Source of the DNA: Pseudarthrobacter sp. NBSH8
GTDB lineage: Bacteria > Actinomycetota > Actinomycetes > Actinomycetales > Micrococcaceae
Assembly (NCBI RefSeq): GCF_014217545.1
Contig: NZ_CP043178.1
Coordinates: 2,356,001 to 2,420,000, forward strand
DNA length: 64,000 nucleotides
Direction: 5' to 3'
Shown here one piece after another: positions 18,965-29,029 of this stretch. The notes under the pieces are model-generated. The model was not told the origin of the DNA. It was given only the letters and a program-made list of their open reading frames with translations, and did not search any database. The first letter of the stretch is position 1, and each line of letters opens with the position of its first letter. The translations under genes were made by a program, and so were the position numbers.

Positions 18965-19150
18965 AAACTTCTGTTCCACAAGCGGTGCAGACCGCCCGAA
19001 GCAACCTGATCAGCTTAATAGAAATCTGCGCGGTGCGCCAATCGGGAGCGCCGGCCGCAAATTCCTAGGTTTGTTCGCATGCGTGCTGGGAACAGATGCC
19101 AGACGACGGGATTCCGGCGGCAATCCGCGGCAAGCAGGGAGTTCGGCGGC

Positions 19151-19192
19151 ACAAAAAAATCCGCCGGAATCTTTCGATTCCGGCGGATTATC
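19151..19192 (-). terminator. Terminator of tRNA-Ala copy 2
   Basis: On the minus strand, the stem ATCCGCCGGAATC and its complement, with a GAAA loop, is followed by a run of seven T. It directly follows the second tRNA-Ala. Confidence 0.88.
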
Positions 19193-19195
19193 CGG

Positions 19196-19268
19196 TGGAG
19201 CTGAGGGGACTCGAACCCCTGACCCCCTGCATGCCATGCAGGTGCGCTACCAGCTGCGCCACAGCCCC
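19196..19268 (-). tRNA. tRNA-Ala (anticodon GGC), copy 2, CCA not encoded
   Basis: Same 73-base body as copy 1, from the GGGGCTG acceptor to discriminator A. The bases that follow read CCG, so CCA must be added after transcription. It has its own terminator, so the two copies are probably separate transcription units. Confidence 0.96.
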
Positions 19269-19368
19269 GGACCTTCGTTACTCCGCGGTCTCCCCGGAGC
19301 AACTCAAATATCTTAGACCAGCTTTTCCGAAAATTCCAAATCGGGCATATTCGGGCCCGCAAGGCCTG

Positions 19369-19770
19369 CTATTCGGAGTCGGAAGCCGCCGTCGTCTTGG
19401 CTGAAGTGTCTTCGCCAAGCTGCAGGTCAACTACAGGGCAGTCCTTCCACAGACGCTCCAGGGCGTAGAAAACGCGGTCCTCTTCATGCTGGACATGGAT
19501 GACGATGTCCGAGTAATCCAGCAGTACCCAGCGCCCCCCGGAGCGGCCTTCGCGGCGTACCGGACGGAGGTCCTGCTTGGAAAGTTCTTCTTCGATGCCG
19601 TCAACGATGGCGTTGACCTGGCGCTCGCTCGGCGCGGATGCGATGAGGAAAACGTCTGCCAGTGCCAGGCGTTCGCTGACATCGAGGGCCACGATGTCGT
19701 GGGCAATCTTGTCCGCGGCGGCCTTGGCGGCCTGGCGGGCAATGGCGATGGATGAATCTGTTGCAGTCAT
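19369..19770 (-). CDS. rsfS: Ribosome silencing factor
   Basis: Binds ribosomal protein L14 and blocks joining of the ribosomal subunits when nutrients are short. The 133-residue protein has the typical core: DIVALDVSERLALADVFLIAS, ERQVNAIVDGIEE, GRWVLLDYSDIVIHV and FYALERLWKDCP. The variable C-terminus is short and acidic. It is the last gene of a minus-strand run that contains nadD, the usual order in bacteria. Confidence 0.95.
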   Translation of the reverse strand: MTATDSSIAIARQAAKAAADKIAHDIVALDVSERLALADVFLIASAPSERQVNAIVDGIEEELSKQDLRPVRREGRSGGRWVLLDYSDIVIHVQHEEDRVFYALERLWKDCPVVDLQLGEDTSAKTTAASDSE

Positions 19771-19818
19771 GGGACTCCTTGTAGTTTTTCTAAAGCTTCG
19801 TAAAAGGGCGTTACCCGG

Positions 19819-21117
19819 TCAGCTGGAGATGCCGCTGACGATGAGGATGACGCCGGAAATTAGGGCCACGATTCCAAAAGCCAGAACGAGGACCTGCATG
19901 AGCCGGAGCCGTTTCGCGCGGGCCAGGCCTGCCGTTGCCGCATCCAGCGGCTCCAGCCCGTGTGCTGACCGTGCCGGGATGCGCGGCCGGTCATCGAACA
20001 GGTCGTCCGGCTCCCCCGCCGGCGTATCAGCTATGACGGACTGGACGGGGAGGATACGCTTCGGTGCCGCGGCCGCTCTGGCAGCAGCTTCCGCACGGGC
20101 GATCACCCTGGAACGGCCGGAAGCGGCTGCCGGTACAGAACCCGCGGCCGGCGCCTGTGAAGCAGTGGCCGGCCGGCGGCTCTTTCCGCCGGCCCGGACC
20201 TTCGGTCCGGGCTGGGTCAACAGTGGCACGTAGGAGGTCGCGGGGGGTTTCATCACAGGACGGTCGACGCCGGGTACCTGCACAAATTCCAGCGGCGTCA
20301 CCATGGCCAGGTTGTCGGCGGTGGCCGGGCCAGTCTGGGGAACGGATTGGGTGGCCGCGGCCCGCGTGGTGGCAGCCTGCGTGGGCGCTGATGCCGGCTG
20401 CACAGGGGCAGCCTGCTCGGCCAGCTTCTGCTTGGCCATCGCCCGGCGGTTGAGCACCGCCGCACGCTCGGCCAAGGCGATCTGTTCCGCAAGGATGTCC
20501 GGATCCACTGCTTCGGGGTCCAGCGAGGCGATGTGTTCCATCTTGGCCAGTTGGTTCCTGGCCTGCTCGGCGATGAGTGTGCGGGCCGCGAGTGCCTGTT
20601 CCACGCTCATGCCAGCCGGAACACCTGAATCCTTGGCCGGCGCGGCGGGCCCGGCCTTTTCTGCGGATACAGCGGCGCCGTGACCCGGCTTCGACGGGCC
20701 TGGCTTGGCTTGACCCGGCTGGGCCTGCCCTGGCTTAGGTTGGCTCGGCGCAGGTTGGCTTGGCAGTGGCTGCCCCATGGGAGCTGGAATGATGGGATTG
20801 GCCGAGGTGACGGCCTGTTCCTTCAGTTGCTGGAGCCGCAGCTGCCTGCGGGTCGGAGGGCCGCCAGCGGAAAGCTGGCCCTCTTTCTCCTCAAGTTCCT
20901 TAATGGCACGAAGGGCCGCGCGGTCGCGGGCCCTTATCTGCGAGGACCGCTGCGCCTGGGTCTGCTCGGGGACGGAGTCCACCGGGGCGTCAGCCGCGCG
21001 CCGTTGTTTTGAGGCAGGCGAAACCTGGCCCGGGCCGTTGGACCCGGGAGCCGTGTTCTCATCTCTGGCCTGCCGCAGTTCGCGGCGGCTGCGGACGGGG
21101 GGCTTTTCCTGACTCAT
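19819..21117 (-). CDS. Pro/Ala-rich protein with one C-terminal membrane helix
   Basis: About 432 residues and not assigned to a named family. The N-terminal half is charged and helical (RSRRELRQARDE, KELEEKEGQLSAGG). The middle is low complexity, with a QPKPGQAQPGQAKPG repeat-like stretch, and the end is a single helix (LMQVLVLAFGIVALISGVIL). It looks like a tail-anchored protein with a long disordered cytoplasmic part. The ATG at 21117 lies just after the nadD stop; longer starts would run into nadD. It is encoded between nadD and rsfS, so it is likely cotranscribed with them. No function can be inferred. Confidence 0.75.
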   Translation of the reverse strand: MSQEKPPVRSRRELRQARDENTAPGSNGPGQVSPASKQRRAADAPVDSVPEQTQAQRSSQIRARDRAALRAIKELEEKEGQLSAGGPPTRRQLRLQQLKEQAVTSANPIIPAPMGQPLPSQPAPSQPKPGQAQPGQAKPGPSKPGHGAAVSAEKAGPAAPAKDSGVPAGMSVEQALAARTLIAEQARNQLAKMEHIASLDPEAVDPDILAEQIALAERAAVLNRRAMAKQKLAEQAAPVQPASAPTQAATTRAAATQSVPQTGPATADNLAMVTPLEFVQVPGVDRPVMKPPATSYVPLLTQPGPKVRAGGKSRRPATASQAPAAGSVPAAASGRSRVIARAEAAARAAAAPKRILPVQSVIADTPAGEPDDLFDDRPRIPARSAHGLEPLDAATAGLARAKRLRLMQVLVLAFGIVALISGVILIVSGISS

Positions 21118-21124
21118 TGAGGAC

Positions 21125-21742
21125 TCATTCAGTACTGGCTGGCTCATCTGTTTCGGTAGTTCGGACGTCCTCGGGATCTGATCCCGCGGCGTACAGACCA
21201 TATTTGGCGATGTATTGGACCACTCCGTCCGGCACGAGGTACCAAACGGGGTTGTTCCCGGCTACACGGACACGGCAGTCCGTGGACGAGATGGCCATGG
21301 CGGGCACCTCCAGAAGGCTCACGTCTTTGCGGCCCATGCCATCAAGCACATGTCCTGGCCGTGTCACGCCGACAAAATGCGCCAGGGACCACAGCTCGTC
21401 AATGTCCTTCCAGGACAGGATCTGCGCCAGCGCATCCGCGCCGGTAATGAAGAACAGATCCGCATCCGGACGCTGGGTCCGGAGATCCCGCAAGGTATCA
21501 ATGGTATACGTGGGACCGGGCCGGTCAACATCCACCCTGCTGACGGTGAACCGGGGGTTTGATGCCGTGGCGATCACCGTCATAAGGTAGCGGTGCTCAG
21601 GCTCACTGACCTGCTTGTGCGACTTCTGCCACGGCTGCCCCGTGGGGACAAAGACCACTTCATCCAGGCCGAACTTGGCGGCCACCTCGCTGGCTGCAAC
21701 AAGGTGGCCGTGGTGGATAGGATCAAACGTCCCGCCCATCAC
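21125..21742 (-). CDS. nadD: Nicotinate-nucleotide adenylyltransferase
   Basis: Makes nicotinate adenine dinucleotide from NaMN and ATP in NAD synthesis. Visible motifs: [19 protein letters not shown] with the HxGH nucleotidyl-transfer site, [12 protein letters not shown], and [12 protein letters not shown] (the ISSTxxR motif). The canonical start used here is GTG at 21742, giving 205 residues. Codons just upstream read LRLGV, which matches the N-terminus of homologues, so translation may begin earlier at a non-standard codon; no ATG, GTG or TTG is available there in frame. Confidence 0.95.
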   Translation of the reverse strand: MMGGTFDPIHHGHLVAASEVAAKFGLDEVVFVPTGQPWQKSHKQVSEPEHRYLMTVIATASNPRFTVSRVDVDRPGPTYTIDTLRDLRTQRPDADLFFITGADALAQILSWKDIDELWSLAHFVGVTRPGHVLDGMGRKDVSLLEVPAMAISSTDCRVRVAGNNPVWYLVPDGVVQYIAKYGLYAAGSDPEDVRTTETDEPASTE

Positions 21743-21794
21743 GCCCAGCCGCAGCCGCCCCTGCGCACCGTCACGGTGCAGAACACGCGAAATG

Positions 21795-22025
21795 TCAGTG
21801 GCCTTGGCCGTGATCGTGCTTGTTGGGGTGCTGGCGGTGCGGATCAGCGTGCTCGTCCGTTACCGCGTGCCGGTTGCCCAGGTTGGAGTAGGACAGAGTG
21901 ACGAACATCAACACCAGCAGGATGGCGAAAATGGATACGCCGAAGACCCACGGCTCAGCCCAGATCGGAGCGGGTGCGTGTTCTCCGCCTTCGGCAACGG
22001 TCATGGCAATCTGCTGGAGCAGCAT
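21795..22025 (-). CDS. Small single-pass membrane protein between proA and nadD
   Basis: A 76-residue protein with one helix ([21 protein letters not shown], about 28-48) and a His-rich tail (about ten His in the last 30 residues, ending HDHGQGH) that could bind metal; that is inference. Small proteins of this layout are often found at this spot beside nadD in actinobacteria, but I know no function. It is in the same orientation as its neighbours, with an ATG at 22025. Confidence 0.75.
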   Translation of the reverse strand: MLLQQIAMTVAEGGEHAPAPIWAEPWVFGVSIFAILLVLMFVTLSYSNLGNRHAVTDEHADPHRQHPNKHDHGQGH

Positions 22026-22100
22026 TTTCTCCCCTAAGGTTCAAGGATGTGGCAGCGGATTGTCCCGCCGGTCCGGACTTCTGTCTATATTACCGCGTTG

Positions 22101-23453
22101 CTACGCGCGGACCTGGCCCTCGCCTTGAACGATCCACTTAGTGGTGGTGAGCTCAGTCAGTCCCATGGGGCCGCGCGCGTGCAGCTTCTGCGTGGAGATG
22201 CCAACCTCGGCACCAAGGCCCAGCTCGCCGCCGTCGGTAAACCGCGTGGATGCGTTGACGATCACCGCCGCCGAATCAACCTCGGCGATAAACCGTTCCG
22301 CGTTGGCGAGGTTGTTGGTAAGGATGGCTTCGGTGTGGCCCGTGGTCCAGGTCCGGATGTGCTTCACGGCGTCATCCAGGCTGTCCACCATGGCCACGGC
22401 GAGGTCCAGGTCCATGTACTCGGTTGCCCAGTCCTCATCAGTTGCCGGCTCGGACTCAATTGAGGACGGCAGGGCCGCCCGGATGCGCTCGTCGGCATGG
22501 AGCGTGACGCCGGCACCGCGCAGCGCGGCAGCCACAGCGGGCAACACAGTGGACTTCGAATGGACCAGCAGGGTCTCCACGGTGTTGCAGACACTGGGCC
22601 GCTGGGTCTTGGAGTTCAGCACGATCTCCACCGCCATGTCCTCGCTGGCGGATTCGTCGATGAAGATATGCACATTGCCCTCACCGGTCTCGATGACCGG
22701 CACGGCGGCGTTCAGCACCACGGACTGGATCAGGTCCCGGCCGCCGCGCGGGATCAGGACATCAACGCGGCCACGGGCACGCATCAGCGCATTCGCACCT
22801 TCACGGCCGTACTGGTCCACAGTCTGAACGGCGTCCGCCGGCAGCCCGACGGAGTGCAGGGCTTCGCGGAGGATCTGGACCAGTGCTTCGTTGGTGAAAG
22901 CGGCAGCAGTTCCGCCGCGGAGGATGACGGCGTTCCCGCTCTTGAGGCCAAGTCCGGCAATGTCTACCGTGACGTTGGGGCGGGCCTCGTAAATGGCGGC
23001 CACCACTCCCATGGGCACGTTGATCTGGCGCAGCCGCAGCCCATTGGGCAGGGTCTGGCCGCGGACGACGTTTCCTACCGGATCCGGCAGGCTGGCCAGG
23101 TTCTCCAGGGAAGCGACGAGCCCGTCGATCCGGCTGTCAGTCAGGGTGAGTCGGTCCAGCAGGGCCGCCGACGTGCCGTTGGCTTTGCCGGCCGCAACAT
23201 CCTTGGCGTTGGCGGACAGGATCAAGTCCTTCCGGTCCAGCAGGGCAGCACCGATGGCCCGGAGGCCACTGTCCTTCAAGGCGCGGTTGGCCCCGGACAT
23301 CTGGCGGGCAGCCTGCCGCGAGCGGTCAGCGATGATGTGGACCGCTGTCTCGACCTCCGCAGGAGTGGGGGTACTCCCCCGTTCCGGCCCGGAAGGAACC
23401 GCGTTCGAATCGTTGAAATTGCCAGGGGCTTGGGAAATCAGTGCCTCAGTCAT
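22101..23453 (-). CDS. proA: Glutamate-5-semialdehyde dehydrogenase
   Basis: Second step of proline synthesis, NADPH reduction of gamma-glutamyl phosphate. At 450 residues it is slightly longer than usual because of an N-terminal extension. INVPMGVVAAIYEARPNVT and ILRGGTAA are the cofactor-binding region, and PSVCNTVETLLVH carries the catalytic Cys. LIPRGGRDLI and FTDGGELGLGAEVGISTQ are also standard. It lies 26 bases after the proB stop in the same operon, supplying the enzyme that acts on the unstable ProB product. Confidence 0.97.
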   Translation of the reverse strand: MTEALISQAPGNFNDSNAVPSGPERGSTPTPAEVETAVHIIADRSRQAARQMSGANRALKDSGLRAIGAALLDRKDLILSANAKDVAAGKANGTSAALLDRLTLTDSRIDGLVASLENLASLPDPVGNVVRGQTLPNGLRLRQINVPMGVVAAIYEARPNVTVDIAGLGLKSGNAVILRGGTAAAFTNEALVQILREALHSVGLPADAVQTVDQYGREGANALMRARGRVDVLIPRGGRDLIQSVVLNAAVPVIETGEGNVHIFIDESASEDMAVEIVLNSKTQRPSVCNTVETLLVHSKSTVLPAVAAALRGAGVTLHADERIRAALPSSIESEPATDEDWATEYMDLDLAVAMVDSLDDAVKHIRTWTTGHTEAILTNNLANAERFIAEVDSAAVIVNASTRFTDGGELGLGAEVGISTQKLHARGPMGLTELTTTKWIVQGEGQVRA

Positions 23454-23479
23454 CCTTCAAGTCTAGGCGAGCGGACCGG

Positions 23480-24628
23480 TCAGACCAGAACCAGGTCGTC
23501 GATATGGACAACCTCACGGTCGAATCCGCGGCCCAGGGACTCGCCCAGTTCCACTGTGGAACGGCCCAGCATCTGAGGCAGCTCTTCGGAAGAGTAATTA
23601 ACCAAACCGCGCGCGATGACGGTACCGTCGCCGGCCACCATCTCGACGGCGTCGCCGGCTTCGAAGTTGCCGTCCACCGATGAAATTCCGGCGGGGAGCA
23701 GCGAGTAGCGATTGTCCCGCACAGCATGCACGGCGCCGTCGTCAAGAAAGAGCCGGCCCTGGACATGCGCCAGGTGGGCGAGCCACATCATCCGCACGGA
23801 CTTCCGGCCGCTGTTGACGGTGAACCAGGTCCCCACGTCCTCACCGGACAGGGCGGCTGCGGCGTTCGCGGTGGAGGTGACCAGCGCCGGGATGCCGGAA
23901 TCGGCGGCCATGATGGCAGCCTCGACTTTAGTCTGCATTCCGCCGGTGCCTACGCCTGCCTTGCCCGGCTTCCCGATGGTCACTGCCTCAAGATCTTCGG
24001 GGCCGTCCACCTGGGAGATGCGCTTGGCACCCTTGGCGGGCGGGCCATCGTATATCGAGTCGACGTCGGACAGCAGGATCAGGGCGTCAGCACGGACCAG
24101 ATGGGCCACGAGCGCTGAGAGCCTGTCGTTGTCACCGAAACGGATCTTGTGCGTGGCAACAGTGTCGTTTTCGTTGACCACCGGCACCACGCCGAGGTTG
24201 AGGAGGCGGTTCAGTGCACGGAACGCGTTCGCGTGGTGGCTGCGACGCATGAGGTCATCTGCAGTCAGAAGTACCTGGCTGACGGTGACGCCGTGGGCGC
24301 CGAATGCGTGCGTGTAGCGCGCCATGAGCAGGCCCTGACCCACGCTGGCGGCGGCCTGCTGGGTGGCGAGGTCACGCGGGCGCTTCACCAGACCGAGGGG
24401 CGCAAGCCCTGCGGAAATGGCTCCCGAGGAAACCAGGATAATTTCCGTGCCGGCGTTATGTTTGGCGGCCAAGACATCTGCGAGGGCGGTCAGGGACTCT
24501 TCCGAAATGCCGCCCTTGATGCTGGTCAGCGACGACGACCCTACTTTGACAACGATCCGGCGGGCCCGGGCGAGCACACTGCGGTCGTCTTTGGGTTCCT
24601 CGATGATTACGGCCGAATTTTCGCTCAT
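23480..24628 (-). CDS. proB: Glutamate 5-kinase
   Basis: First step of proline synthesis, phosphorylation of glutamate. The 382-residue protein has an amino-acid-kinase domain (RIVVKVGSSSLTS, ILVSSGAISAGL, VVPVVNENDTVAT, FGDNDRLSALVA) and a C-terminal PUA domain from about residue 285. The ATG at 24628 has GAGG upstream and lies 10 bases after the obg stop. An upstream ATG at 24649 is also possible; much longer forms overlap obg. The kinase is expected to be feedback-inhibited by proline. Confidence 0.96.
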   Translation of the reverse strand: MSENSAVIIEEPKDDRSVLARARRIVVKVGSSSLTSIKGGISEESLTALADVLAAKHNAGTEIILVSSGAISAGLAPLGLVKRPRDLATQQAAASVGQGLLMARYTHAFGAHGVTVSQVLLTADDLMRRSHHANAFRALNRLLNLGVVPVVNENDTVATHKIRFGDNDRLSALVAHLVRADALILLSDVDSIYDGPPAKGAKRISQVDGPEDLEAVTIGKPGKAGVGTGGMQTKVEAAIMAADSGIPALVTSTANAAAALSGEDVGTWFTVNSGRKSVRMMWLAHLAHVQGRLFLDDGAVHAVRDNRYSLLPAGISSVDGNFEAGDAVEMVAGDGTVIARGLVNYSSEELPQMLGRSTVELGESLGRGFDREVVHIDDLVLV

Positions 24629-24638
24629 TTCAGTGGCC

Positions 24639-26330
<1,692 letters not shown>

Positions 26331-26343
26331 TCAGAACTATTTG

Positions 26344-26607
26344 TTACTCTGCAGCTGCAGCGGCAACGATGTTGACTACGCGGCGACCGCGGCGGGTGCC
26401 GAACTGGACGGCTCCCGGGGCCAGTGCGAACAGTGTGTCGTCGCCGCCACGGCCAACGCCGGCGCCCGGGTGGAAGTGGGTGCCACGCTGGCGGACGATG
26501 ATCTCGCCTGCGGAAACTACCTGACCACCGAAGCGCTTGACGCCGAGGTACTGGGCGTTGGAGTCACGACCGTTGCGAGTGGAACTCGCGCCTTTTTTAT
26601 GTGCCAT
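26344..26607 (-). CDS. rpmA: 50S ribosomal protein L27
   Basis: An 87-residue basic protein of the large subunit, whose N-terminus reaches the peptidyl-transferase centre. [19 protein letters not shown] and [19 protein letters not shown] are diagnostic. There is no cleavable N-terminal extension of the kind seen in Firmicutes. It lies between rplU and obgE. Confidence 0.98.
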   Translation of the reverse strand: MAHKKGASSTRNGRDSNAQYLGVKRFGGQVVSAGEIIVRQRGTHFHPGAGVGRGGDDTLFALAPGAVQFGTRRGRRVVNIVAAAAAE

Positions 26608-26668
26608 TTGAAATGCCTGCCTTTAAATTCTGGGGAATCTGCTGAAGAACCTGAACAGTAACGAAGAG

Positions 26669-26989
26669 TTACTTGATACCCGTGATCTTGACCTTGGTCA
26701 ATTCCTGACGGTGACCCTGGCGCTTCTTGTAACCGGTCTTGTTCTTGAACTTCTGGATGACGATCTTCGGACCACGGAGGTCTTCGAGGATCTCAGCCGT
26801 AACCGTTACCTTGGCCAGGTCCGCAGCAGCAGAGGTGACTTTGTCACCGTCTACCAGGAGCAGTGCGGGCAACTCAAAAGTGCTGCCGGCTCCACCGGGG
26901 ACGCGGTTCAGGGTAACGAAGTCTCCAACGGAAACCTTCTCTTGGCGGCCGCCTGCGCGGACAATCGCGTACACCACTTGGGAACTCAC
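26669..26989 (-). CDS. rplU: 50S ribosomal protein L21
   Basis: A large-subunit protein, 106 residues from a GTG start at 26989. [19 protein letters not shown] opens the family core, and [14 protein letters not shown] is the conserved C-terminal signature. Two GTG codons four and five codons later (before VYAIV) are alternative starts that would match the shorter form seen in other bacteria. It is the first gene of the rplU-rpmA-obg-proBA run. Confidence 0.97.
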   Translation of the reverse strand: MSSQVVYAIVRAGGRQEKVSVGDFVTLNRVPGGAGSTFELPALLLVDGDKVTSAAADLAKVTVTAEILEDLRGPKIVIQKFKNKTGYKKRQGHRQELTKVKITGIK

Positions 26990-27110
26990 TTCTCTCGACG
27001 TTTATTACTAAATTTGCGTGCTGAACCCGATTCCATAATCGGCTGGGTTCTCGCTGTGCCTCAACGCCGTGGGGTCGTAACCCAAGTGTTGGCGTAAGCA
27101 CCGAAGATCT

Positions 27111-27140
27111 AGAATACGCTAATTTTGCCTTCGGCCGCAA
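27111..27140 (-). promoter_or_regulatory. Predicted rplU-rpmA promoter
   Basis: On the minus strand, TTGCGG (27140-27135) and TATTCT (27116-27111) lie 18 bases apart. The leader of about 115 bases before the GTG is long enough for autogenous control, but I do not recognise a known r-protein leader. Confidence 0.55.
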
Positions 27141-27249
27141 ATGAGGCTGGTTACGGTCGGTTGTCTGTGATAGGACCCATAAGCAGGAACTGCACTGACA
27201 ATCCAAAACCGTGCCTGACTATCGTACAGGCCACGCGGGCCCCGGACTG

Positions 27250-28848
27250 TCAGGAATGAATTCGCGGCGCGTCGAAGAACTCCACTTCGAACCGGCACGA
27301 CTGCCTGAACGCCACCAGCATCGCCGCACGTTCATCCGCGGAAGCGCTCCGGCCCGCGTCATCAGCCAAGGCGATGGCGTCCCGGGTGGCCTGCGCGAAG
27401 TCCTCGTCAGCGTAGGCCCGCAACCAGTCGGCATAGGGATGCGCCTTCGGTGCACCGGCGGCCAAGAACTCCGCGTGGAGGGTCTGTCCCACCTCGGCGT
27501 ACAGCCAGAAGCACGGCAGCACCGCAGCGACGAGGACCGCGTAGCTGCCGGAGGCCGAGGCTGCCAGCAGGTGGTCCACATAGGACTTGGTGACGGGGCC
27601 AAGTGCGGAGTCCACCGTCCTGGTGCTCAGCCACGTGCGGTGCAGCTCGGATTCGACCTCAAGGCATTGCCGGGCAGAGTTTGCCCAGAACGTCTGAGCG
27701 GCTTCCGTGGGCGCCAGTGCACTGGCGCGGGCAAGGACCCGCGAATAGCCATTCAGGTAGATGGCGTCCTGCGCCAGGTAGTAGCCGAACTGTTCCTCAG
27801 CCAACGTGCCGCCCGCCAGGCCGCGGATGAAATCCAGCCCGTAGATGGCCGCAAGATCCGGCGCCGACGCCCGCTGGAGCGTCTGGGCGAATTCGCCGGC
27901 TGCCGGAACTTGTTGCAGGTGGTGAAAGTGGTTGATGGGACCGTGGCCCCCGCCCACCTCCAGCTGATCAGCGGCCTGCAGTGCGCCGACCAGCCAAGGC
28001 TTCACTTGCCGTAGTGCGGATTCCCAGTTCCCCAGCCTGGCCCGGGCCGTAGCCATGGCCGACGACAGCGAGCAGCCGGTGCCGTGGCTGTTGCGGGTGG
28101 GGATCCTGTCGCCGCTCACTTCCACTACCTCCTGGGCGAGCAGCCCGGCGGCGTTGACCAGGGCATCCGGGCAGGCGCCGCCGTCGAGATGGCCGCCCTT
28201 GACCAGGACCGTGGCACCGGTCGCGGCGGACAACCGCTGCCCCTGTCCGAGCGCATCAGGCCAGTCCCGTGCCTGCGGCTCCCCCACCAGGATGGCCAAT
28301 TCGGCCAGGTTGGGGGTGATCAGGTCCGCGAGCGGGAGCAGCTCCCGCAGGGCTGCCTCGGCAGACTCCTGCAGCAGCCGGTCACCGCTCGTGGCCACCA
28401 TCACCGGATCGAGAACGACGACGGCGGGACGCGCTTTTACCAGCCAGTCCCGGACCACGCCAATCACCGCAGCATCGCCGAGCATGCCGATCTTGACCGC
28501 ATCGATGGTGATGTCGTCGCTGATGGCATCCAGCTGCTGGCCCAGGAAGGATGCCGGCGGCACGTGAACCGCCTGCACCCCCTGGGTGTTCTGGACTGTC
28601 AGTGCAGTGATGGCCGCCATGCCGTAGCCGCCAAGAGCCGCAATGCTTTTGAGGTCGGCCTGGACGCCCGCGCCGCCTGACGGGTCCGATCCGGCAATGG
28701 AAAGCACCCGCGGGACGTCACGCAGCACCTGGACGCTGCCAGACCGGCCTGGCGCCGGCCGGACCTCACCCTGGTTTGCTGAGATATCCGGCAGAACCGC
28801 CGCGGGCGTTGCGGGAGGAAGGACAGAAGTTGAAGCCAAAGGAGACAT
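27250..28848 (-). CDS. ThiD-TenA fusion: HMP(-P) kinase plus thiaminase II-type domain
   Basis: A 532-residue fusion for thiamine pyrimidine supply. After about 45 variable residues, the ThiD part (about 46-310) phosphorylates hydroxymethylpyrimidine twice: VLSIAGSDPSGGAGVQADLK, AITALTVQNTQGV, VLDPVMVATSG and the anion hole HGTGCSLSSA. The TenA part (about 325-530) salvages pyrimidine from degraded thiamine; LPCFWLYAEVG holds the expected catalytic Cys. A TPP riboswitch ends at the proposed ATG, so thiamine status surely controls it. The GAAGGG directly abutting this ATG is unusually close, so a downstream start is conceivable. Confidence 0.95.
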   Translation of the reverse strand: MSPLASTSVLPPATPAAVLPDISANQGEVRPAPGRSGSVQVLRDVPRVLSIAGSDPSGGAGVQADLKSIAALGGYGMAAITALTVQNTQGVQAVHVPPASFLGQQLDAISDDITIDAVKIGMLGDAAVIGVVRDWLVKARPAVVVLDPVMVATSGDRLLQESAEAALRELLPLADLITPNLAELAILVGEPQARDWPDALGQGQRLSAATGATVLVKGGHLDGGACPDALVNAAGLLAQEVVEVSGDRIPTRNSHGTGCSLSSAMATARARLGNWESALRQVKPWLVGALQAADQLEVGGGHGPINHFHHLQQVPAAGEFAQTLQRASAPDLAAIYGLDFIRGLAGGTLAEEQFGYYLAQDAIYLNGYSRVLARASALAPTEAAQTFWANSARQCLEVESELHRTWLSTRTVDSALGPVTKSYVDHLLAASASGSYAVLVAAVLPCFWLYAEVGQTLHAEFLAAGAPKAHPYADWLRAYADEDFAQATRDAIALADDAGRSASADERAAMLVAFRQSCRFEVEFFDAPRIHS

Positions 28849-28849
28849 C

Positions 28850-28928
28850 CCTTCGCCGGTGCTAGCCGGACAGGTTCAACGGGTGTGGATCTCAGCCGGC
28901 TCTCTGCGCGGCACCCCGTGTCAGTCAC
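28850..28928 (-). promoter_or_regulatory. TPP riboswitch (THI element)
   Basis: The minus strand carries the full set of conserved blocks: GGGGTGCC, GCCGGCTGAGA, ACCCGTTGAACCTG and CACCGGCGAAGGGA. The 3' end runs into the thiD-tenA start (28848), so ligand binding probably hides the ribosome-binding site. No terminator lies between, which supports translational control. Confidence 0.96.
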
Positions 28929-28961
28929 CAGCCTAGCGTCCCTCGGGACTTAACGCCGGAC

Positions 28962-29000
28962 GCCCGGACGCAGCCTGTGATTCACAGACACGTCCGGGCG
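28962..29000. terminator. Hairpin between rne and the thiD-tenA riboswitch
   Basis: GCCCGGACG pairs with CGTCCGGGC around a loop that contains a further CTGTGA/TCACAG stem. It lies about 30 bases after the rne stop. No U-tract follows. Confidence 0.5.
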
Positions 29001-29029
29001 CCGTTGTAGAGGCTTGCCCTGCTGCTTCG

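Noticed and set aside
18965..19195. Mobile-element attachment site between the two tRNA-Ala genes
   Set aside because: No integrase, no foreign genes and only 231 bases between the copies; simple duplication explains it.
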